From: DASUMF01 sp040510575
GTDB taxonomy: Bacteria > Actinomycetota > Acidimicrobiia > IMCC26256 > DASPTH01
Reading direction: 5' to 3'
DNA length: 17,445 nt
NCBI GenBank assembly: GCA_040510575.1
Contig: JBEVIU010000107.1
Coordinates: 1-17,445 of the forward strand
Shown: in pieces, positions 13,890 through 17,445 of the stretch
Numbering within the stretch: the first letter of the stretch is position 1
How the letters are laid out: each line of letters starts with the position of its first letter
Notes under the pieces: generated by a model
What the model was told of the DNA's origin: nothing
Databases searched by the model: none
The model's input: only the letters and a program-made list of their open reading frames with translations
Program-made: the position numbers and the translations under genes

Positions 13890-13933
13890 GAAGAGGCATC
13901 CTCCTCATACACCGAGCACTCACCGAGGTGCGC

Positions 13934-14233
13934 ATGGACGACCTGACCCCCATCCCCGACCACAGCGAACAGCAGTGGATGCTGAAGGCCCACTGCCGTT
14001 CGCTCGCCGCGGCGAAGTTCTTCCCGTCCGACGGCGTCGGCGTCGACCGAGCCCGCCGCATCTGTGCGGAGTGCTCCGTGCAGCCCGAGTGCCTCGAGTA
14101 CGCACTCACCTACCGCATCGATCACGGTGTGTGGGGTGGCGCGTCCGAGCGTGAGCGTCGTCGCATCGCACGCCGTCGCCGCGTCGAGGGCACCGAGTCA
14201 ACCCCCGTTCCCGTCAGCTTCGCCACGCACTAG
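13934..14233 (+). CDS. whiB: WhiB-family iron-sulfur transcriptional regulator
   Basis: This is a 99-residue Wbl protein, a family confined to actinobacteria and their phages. The four cluster ligands are C21, C44, C47 and C53 (C...CxxCx5C), followed by the GVWGG turn at 65-69 and a basic tail (SERERRRIARRRR) that contacts DNA. Wbl proteins bind a [4Fe-4S] cluster and usually act together with the principal sigma factor. I chose the ATG at 13934 because GAGG at 13925-13928 precedes it at proper distance; GTG at 13928 would add two residues. The paralogue class (WhiB1 to WhiB7) cannot be fixed by eye. The upstream sigma-E-type element suggests stress induction. It converges on the rseB-like gene, with a bidirectional terminator between. 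Confidence 0.95.
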   Translation: MDDLTPIPDHSEQQWMLKAHCRSLAAAKFFPSDGVGVDRARRICAECSVQPECLEYALTYRIDHGVWGGASERERRRIARRRRVEGTESTPVPVSFATH

Positions 14234-14266
14234 CTCCACCGCACCACCAGCACCGCCGCAACACCC

Positions 14267-14313
14267 AACTGGCGTCAAAAGAGCGGGATTGTTCCCCTCT
14301 TTTGACGCCAGTT
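14267..14313. terminator. Bidirectional intrinsic terminator with perfect 17-bp arms
   Basis: The arms at 14267-14283 and 14297-14313 are perfectly complementary over 17 bp, and the helix continues with GGGA/TCCC after one bulged C, leaving a 4-base loop TTGT. The core GAGcGGGA/TCCCCTC is flanked by AAAA and TTTT, so on either strand it reads as a stem followed by a U-run. It sits between the convergent whiB and rseB-like genes and would stop both transcripts. The outer GGCGTC/GACGCC extension is longer than a terminator needs. Confidence 0.75.
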
Positions 14314-14363
14314 CGCGTTGGGAGGTGCCCCAAGTTCGCGTTCAGTGGCGCGGCGCGGGTGGG

Positions 14364-15434
14364 TCAGTCGAAGCCGAAGGGGCCGAGCACGAAGTCGACG
14401 ACCTGCTCGGCGGTGCTCGGCTCGGCGCGTAGACCTGCGATCGAAGCCCGTAACACGTCGTCGGGAGCGTCGGACGCGCAGGTGAACACCACGCCGTCAC
14501 GCTCCCACACCACCACGTTGCCCATGGGCTGGGTGTAGCTCCGCGCCCGTGCGCCGTCGACCGTGGTGTCGGTGCCACCGGCGGGCAGCGCGTCCCAGTC
14601 GAGCTCACCGCGCTGCTCGAGCACGGACAACGAGAACAGGCCGTCGGTGTACACGAGCTGGATCCCGCCGTCGTGCGCCGCTGTGCTGACCAACACCGCG
14701 CCTGCACCCGAGCGCTCGGGGGCGTGATAGCCGTCGGGCACGTCGTTGATGGCCTTCGCGGTGCGCGACGGCGTGCTCGGTGTCGTCGCGAGACCGGCCG
14801 CGGCGATCGCAGGATCGAGATCGAGCGACACGAAGCGGAAGGCGCGCTCGACCGTCCCGTCGCGAGCCACGACCTGGCGCTCGAGCAGCAGGTGCGTGGC
14901 GTCGTCGATCACCAACCGTTGCGCGGCGGTGCCGTCGGCCCGAGACGCCACCACCATGGTGGCTGCCCGGTCCTCGACCGTGGTGGGTCGCAGGGTCAGG
15001 TGCCACTGGGCATCGGGGGCGGGGCGGTGCTTCGGGTCGGGCACCTCCGGCGTGCTCGACCAGCCCAGCTCGTCCTTCACGAAGGTCTGGCCGTCTTCGT
15101 CGAGCACGATTCGTCCGTTCGAGCTCACCTCGAGCACACCGTCGACCGAGTGGACCTCGACGGTGGCGTGCTCACGCTTGCCCGAGGATGACCGCCAGGT
15201 GACATCGACGACACCGGAGAAATCGGTCTGGCTCGCCGCGGCGCGCATCTGCGAGATGAGGCGCGCGCCCGCACTCGGGGTCGACCCCGCGTTCGCGTTC
15301 GACCAGGTGCCGACCACCGCGAGCATCCAGATCGCGAGTGCGCCGACGGCAAGCCGCCGCGTCGTGCTCGACATCGGCGCTCCCGACATCGGCGCGCTCG
15401 CCACCCGGGTTGCCGCCTCGGTGGTTCCCCTCAT
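14364..15434 (-). CDS. RseB/MucB-like sigma-factor regulatory protein
   Basis: This is a 356-residue exported or membrane-anchored protein with a hydrophobic segment at about 28-43 (LAVGALAIWMLAVVG). The domain after it opens with LISQMRAAASQTDFSGVVDVTWRS and continues with the beta-rich pattern LVIDDATHLLLERQVVARDGTVERAFRFVSLD. This resembles the LolA-like N-terminal domain of MucB/RseB. A second domain (about 230-356) covers IQLVYTDGLFSLSVLEQRG to the end and may match the RseB C-terminal region. RseB binds the outer part of the anti-sigma factor and tunes its proteolysis. The ATG at 15434 overlaps the anti-sigma stop as ATGA, placing it third in the sigma operon; an internal ATG at 15389 is an alternative. 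The assignment rests on pattern plus context. Confidence 0.75.
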   Translation of the reverse strand: MRGTTEAATRVASAPMSGAPMSSTTRRLAVGALAIWMLAVVGTWSNANAGSTPSAGARLISQMRAAASQTDFSGVVDVTWRSSSGKREHATVEVHSVDGVLEVSSNGRIVLDEDGQTFVKDELGWSSTPEVPDPKHRPAPDAQWHLTLRPTTVEDRAATMVVASRADGTAAQRLVIDDATHLLLERQVVARDGTVERAFRFVSLDLDPAIAAAGLATTPSTPSRTAKAINDVPDGYHAPERSGAGAVLVSTAAHDGGIQLVYTDGLFSLSVLEQRGELDWDALPAGGTDTTVDGARARSYTQPMGNVVVWERDGVVFTCASDAPDDVLRASIAGLRAEPSTAEQVVDFVLGPFGFD

Positions 15435-15982
15435 CGGGGCTCCCGGTCGGGTCCGAGCGGCACGAGGCCGCTGATCGGGTCGCCCACCTTCGCACTGGTG
15501 GCGCCGTGGCTCGTCGCGACCGCGGCAACGTTCGGTCGCACCTGCGAACGGCCCGGGATCATGAACATGGCGACGAGCGACGCGGCCACTGCAGCGGCGC
15601 CCGCGATCCACGCCACCGCGCGTCGACGGCCGCGGTTGCCGGTCGCGGCGCTGATGGGCACCACGTTCGGCTCGGCCTCGACCGTCTGCTCCGGCTCCGG
15701 CACCGCGATCGCGGGCTGCGCCTCGACCGCGGTGGTGACCCCGGTCCAGAAGCCGGCGGGCGCCTCTCGCGTGCCGAGCGCGCGCACCGCGTCGCGGGCG
15801 ACGCGCACCGCGTCGAGCTCGTCGCGCCACTCCTGGGAATCCGCGAGTCGAGCCTCCACGAACGCGCGCTCGTCGTCGCTCAACTCGTTGTCGAGGTAGC
15901 CCGACACCAGGGTGAGGTCGTCGTCCGAACCAGCAGGGCCGGTCGGCGGCGGAGTCCCGATCACGTCGGGGCCGTCGGTCAT
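15431..15982 (-). CDS. Anti-sigma factor, single-span, without zinc motif
   Basis: This is a 183-residue membrane protein. Residues 22-70 form an anti-sigma-like helical domain (LVSGYLDNELSDDERAFVEA, then WRDELDAVRVARDAVRAL). A linker with acidic and proline residues follows, then one span at about 122-143 after the basic GRRR, and a short external tail. It would hold the adjacent ECF sigma factor inactive at the membrane. The protein contains no cysteine, so the HxxxCxxC zinc centre of RseA/RsrA-type ZAS anti-sigma factors is absent and direct thiol-redox sensing is excluded. Its start overlaps the sigma stop as ATGA and its stop overlaps the RseB-like start as ATGA. The function is inferred chiefly from position and the DNELSDDER helix. 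Confidence 0.82.
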   Translation of the reverse strand: MTDGPDVIGTPPPTGPAGSDDDLTLVSGYLDNELSDDERAFVEARLADSQEWRDELDAVRVARDAVRALGTREAPAGFWTGVTTAVEAQPAIAVPEPEQTVEAEPNVVPISAATGNRGRRRAVAWIAGAAAVAASLVAMFMIPGRSQVRPNVAAVATSHGATSAKVGDPISGLVPLGPDREPR

Positions 15983-16491
15983 GAGCCGGTGATCCCTTCC
16001 GCGGTGAGCGCAGTCCGCAAGAGGCGGCGGCCCCGGTGGATGCGCGAGCGCACCGTGCCGATCGGAACGCCAGTGCTGGCTGCGATCTGCTCGTACGACA
16101 GATCGCTCACATCGCAGAGCACGACCGGCACCCGGAATTCCTCAGGCAACGCGAGGAGCGCCTGTTCGACTTCGGTGGAGAGCCCGGTCGGCACCTCGTC
16201 GGCCGCCGGGGAGGGAGGCAGGACGCGGCCCGGGTCGTCGGGCAGGGCGTCGGTCGGACGCCGTCGCTTGCGCCGTACCTCGTCGAGGAACACGTTCGTC
16301 ACGATCCGAGCCAACCATCCCTGGAGCGATCCGGGCTCGTACCGTTCGAGGCCCCGTCGGATCCGGAGCAGCGATTCCTGTACGAGATCCTGGGCTTCGT
16401 CGTCGTTGCCGGTGAGGCGATACGCCACGTTGTAGAGGAAGCGCCCGTAGTCGCGCGCGACCTCTTCCCACGTCGGAACGCCTTCAGTCAT
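15979..16491 (-). CDS. sigE: ECF RNA polymerase sigma factor, SigE-like
   Basis: This is a 170-residue group 4 sigma factor. Region 2 (about 11-78) includes RFLYNVAYRLTGNDDEAQDLVQE and WLARIVTNVFLDEVRRKRRR, which melts the -10. Region 4 (about 107-162) includes LALPEEFRVPVVLCDVSDLSYEQIAASTGVPIGTVRSRIHRGRRLL, the helix-turn-helix that reads the -35. The ATG at 16491 is the natural family start; a TTG at 16536 would add 15 unlikely residues. No Shine-Dalgarno precedes it, and a sigma-E-type promoter ends only seven bases upstream, which suggests a leaderless message and autoregulation. The following anti-sigma and RseB-like genes, and the nearby tatA and htrA, recall the mycobacterial sigE-rseA-htrA-tatB neighbourhood, supporting a SigE-type envelope-stress role. 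Confidence 0.93.
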   Translation of the reverse strand: MTEGVPTWEEVARDYGRFLYNVAYRLTGNDDEAQDLVQESLLRIRRGLERYEPGSLQGWLARIVTNVFLDEVRRKRRRPTDALPDDPGRVLPPSPAADEVPTGLSTEVEQALLALPEEFRVPVVLCDVSDLSYEQIAASTGVPIGTVRSRIHRGRRLLRTALTAEGITGS

Positions 16492-16498
16492 CGACCAG

Positions 16499-16526
16499 AA
16501 CGACGCGAGCTGCCATCGCGGTTCCC
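16499..16526 (-). promoter_or_regulatory. Sigma-E-type (ECF) autoregulatory promoter of the sigma factor gene
   Basis: On the minus strand GGGAACC (16526 to 16520) is followed, after 17 bases, by CGTT (16502 to 16499). The spacer is one base longer than in the htrA and whiB elements. The -10 lies seven bases before the ATG, so transcription would begin at or almost at the start codon. Confidence 0.55.
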
Positions 16527-16590
16527 GGATCGGCAAGACCCGGCCGCTGGCTCGGGTCGGACGGCCCTCGACGGGGCCGCGAAAGCGGAG

Positions 16591-16764
16591 CTACGAGCTG
16601 GTGGGCTCGGAGTCGTCGGCGCTGTTCGCGCCCTCGTCGATGCCCTTCTTGAACTCGTTGCTCGCCTGCCCGAGGGACCGGGCGAGCTTGGGCAGCTTGG
16701 TGCTGCCGAAGAGCAGGAGCACGATGGCGAGGACGATGATCAGCTCGGTGGGGCCGATGTTCAT
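16591..16764 (-). CDS. tatA: Twin-arginine translocase subunit TatA/E-like
   Basis: This is a 57-residue Tat component. A short span at about 4-19 (GPTELIIVLAIVLLLF) is followed by the invariant FG hinge (F19-G20), the amphipathic helix TKLPKLARSLGQASNEFKKG and an acidic S/D/E tail. This is the TatA/E layout; TatB would be longer with a different GPxELxVI start. TatA multimers form the pore for folded twin-arginine substrates. AAAGGG lies about eight bases before the ATG at 16764 and supports the start. The gene is on the same strand as the sigma operon, whose start is 99 bp downstream with its own promoter. A Tat gene next to sigE is also found in mycobacteria (tatB). The tatC partner is not in the window. 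Confidence 0.92.
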   Translation of the reverse strand: MNIGPTELIIVLAIVLLLFGSTKLPKLARSLGQASNEFKKGIDEGANSADDSEPTSS

Positions 16765-16866
16765 GAGGCCAACCCTTTCGAAGGGACCACTGCAGGCTAT
16801 CGCCCGCTCGACCCGGGTTCGGTTGCGAGGTCCTCGGGTTCTCGGTGGAGTGGCAAATGACCGGTT

Positions 16867-17445
16867 TCACCCTGCCGAGCGCCCTGCGGTTTCGCGAACG
16901 TCGTCGAGCTCGAGCGCGTGCGCGAGCACCTCGACGTCGTCGGTGGTCGTGATGGCGAAGGGCACCGCGCCCACGCCGGCGACGATCGTGTCGACCCCGA
17001 GCTCGCCCCATCGTGCGACCTGCTCGCGCACCTGCTCGACGGTGCCCACCAGGCGGCCGGCGCGCCACTGATCGAGCGTCATGCCGTCGAGCACGCCGCG
17101 AGGGGTGAGGTCGACGAGGCGTCGGAACCGCTGCTCGAGGTCAGCTTCGCTCTCACCGCACAGCGCGTAGAGCCCGAGCGACCGGCTGACGGTCGCGGGA
17201 TCGCGCTCGATGCGCTCGCACGCGCGCTCGAGCACGTCGACGCGTTCGCGGTAGTCGTCGAAGGTCCACGCCCAGCAGGTGTTCCACCCGTCGGCCAACT
17301 CGGCCACGACGCCGAGCAGTCGATCACCTTTGCCGCCGACGATGATCGGCGGTGTCGGGCGCTGGCGTGACGCGGGCTCGTTGTGCGCACCGAACGCGCC
17401 GTGGTAGCGGCCGTCGTACGTGAACGGCCCGCCATCGAGGAGGCC
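16867..17445 (-). CDS. LLM-class F420-dependent oxidoreductase (C-terminal part)
   Basis: The frame is open to the right edge, so the N-terminal part of the protein lies outside. The visible 192 residues begin GLLDGGPFTYDGRYHG, continue with RPTPPIIVGGKGDRLLG and ELADGWNTCW, then VGTVEQVREQVARWGELGVDTIVAG. These are the substrate-loop, phosphate-binding GG-G and C-terminal barrel elements of the luciferase-like monooxygenase family. The ADGWNTCW pattern and actinobacterial context favour use of F420 rather than FMN, but this cannot be proved here, and the substrate is unknown. It ends 102 bp upstream of the tatA start on the same strand and does not look cotranscribed with it by necessity. 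Confidence 0.9.
   Translation of the reverse strand, partial: GLLDGGPFTYDGRYHGAFGAHNEPASRQRPTPPIIVGGKGDRLLGVVAELADGWNTCWAWTFDDYRERVDVLERACERIERDPATVSRSLGLYALCGESEADLEQRFRRLVDLTPRGVLDGMTLDQWRAGRLVGTVEQVREQVARWGELGVDTIVAGVGAVPFAITTTDDVEVLAHALELDDVRETAGRSAG

Noticed and set aside
13928..13933. GTG start for WhiB two codons upstream
   Set aside because: This GTG overlaps the GAGG that serves the ATG at 13934 and leaves no ribosome binding site for itself.
15435..15830. N-terminal extension of the RseB-like frame
   Set aside because: The extra residues lie inside the anti-sigma gene in another frame and are Arg/Ala noise; the ATGA overlap at 15431-15434 gives a natural start.
16773..16785. CCCTT/AAGGG palindrome before tatA
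   Set aside because: A 5-bp stem around TCG that includes the tatA ribosome binding site; too short to call an operator or terminator.
1..17445. Novel mobile, defence or CRISPR system
   Set aside because: No transposase, integrase, nuclease, toxin-antitoxin pair, spaced repeat array or composition break was seen; all main genes belong to known housekeeping or stress families.

Overview
The window looks like chromosome of a high-GC actinobacterium. The evidence is a WhiB-family regulator, an F420-type LLM oxidoreductase, a SenX3-RegX3-like phosphate two-component system, GTG starts, and many 1-4 nt stop/start overlaps. The gene mix suggests a non-mycobacterial, non-streptomycete lineage, possibly Acidimicrobiia, but that placement is inference. 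I see no rRNA, tRNA, CRISPR array, insertion sequence or prophage. The gene families and base composition look like a core chromosome rather than an island.

Layout. (1) 1-2259, plus strand: the 3' end of an arsenate reductase, a 71-aa membrane protein, a small HAD-like protein, an AhpE/Bcp-type peroxiredoxin and an ACT-domain protein. (2) 2298-11940, a phosphate homeostasis block: a RegX3-like regulator and SenX3-like kinase (minus), a DUF47/PhoU-like protein with a PiT permease and a tiny membrane protein (plus), the pstSCAB operon (minus), and two PhoU paralogues (plus). It holds a low-affinity and a high-affinity phosphate uptake system, the sensor pair, and three PhoU-fold proteins. (3) 11953-16764, an envelope-stress block: an unknown 91-aa protein, an HtrA-type protease, a WhiB-family protein, and the chain tatA, ECF sigma factor, anti-sigma factor, RseB-like protein. 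(4) 16867-17445: the C-terminal part of an LLM oxidoreductase running off the right edge.

How the genes work together. In the phosphate block, Pst and PhoU would report phosphate status to the kinase, whose regulator would act at a tandem 11-bp PHO-box-like site upstream of pstS. The kinase has no membrane segment in its only possible reading frame, so its input probably comes from cytosolic partners. A strong hairpin between pstS and pstC probably separates expression of the binding protein from the permease.

In the stress block, a GGGAAC(C/G), 16-17 nt, CGTT element lies upstream of exactly three genes: the sigma factor gene, htrA and whiB. This suggests a compact autoregulated sigma-E-type regulon. 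The sigma factor gene may be read from a leaderless mRNA. All functions here are read from sequence motifs only; no database search was possible.
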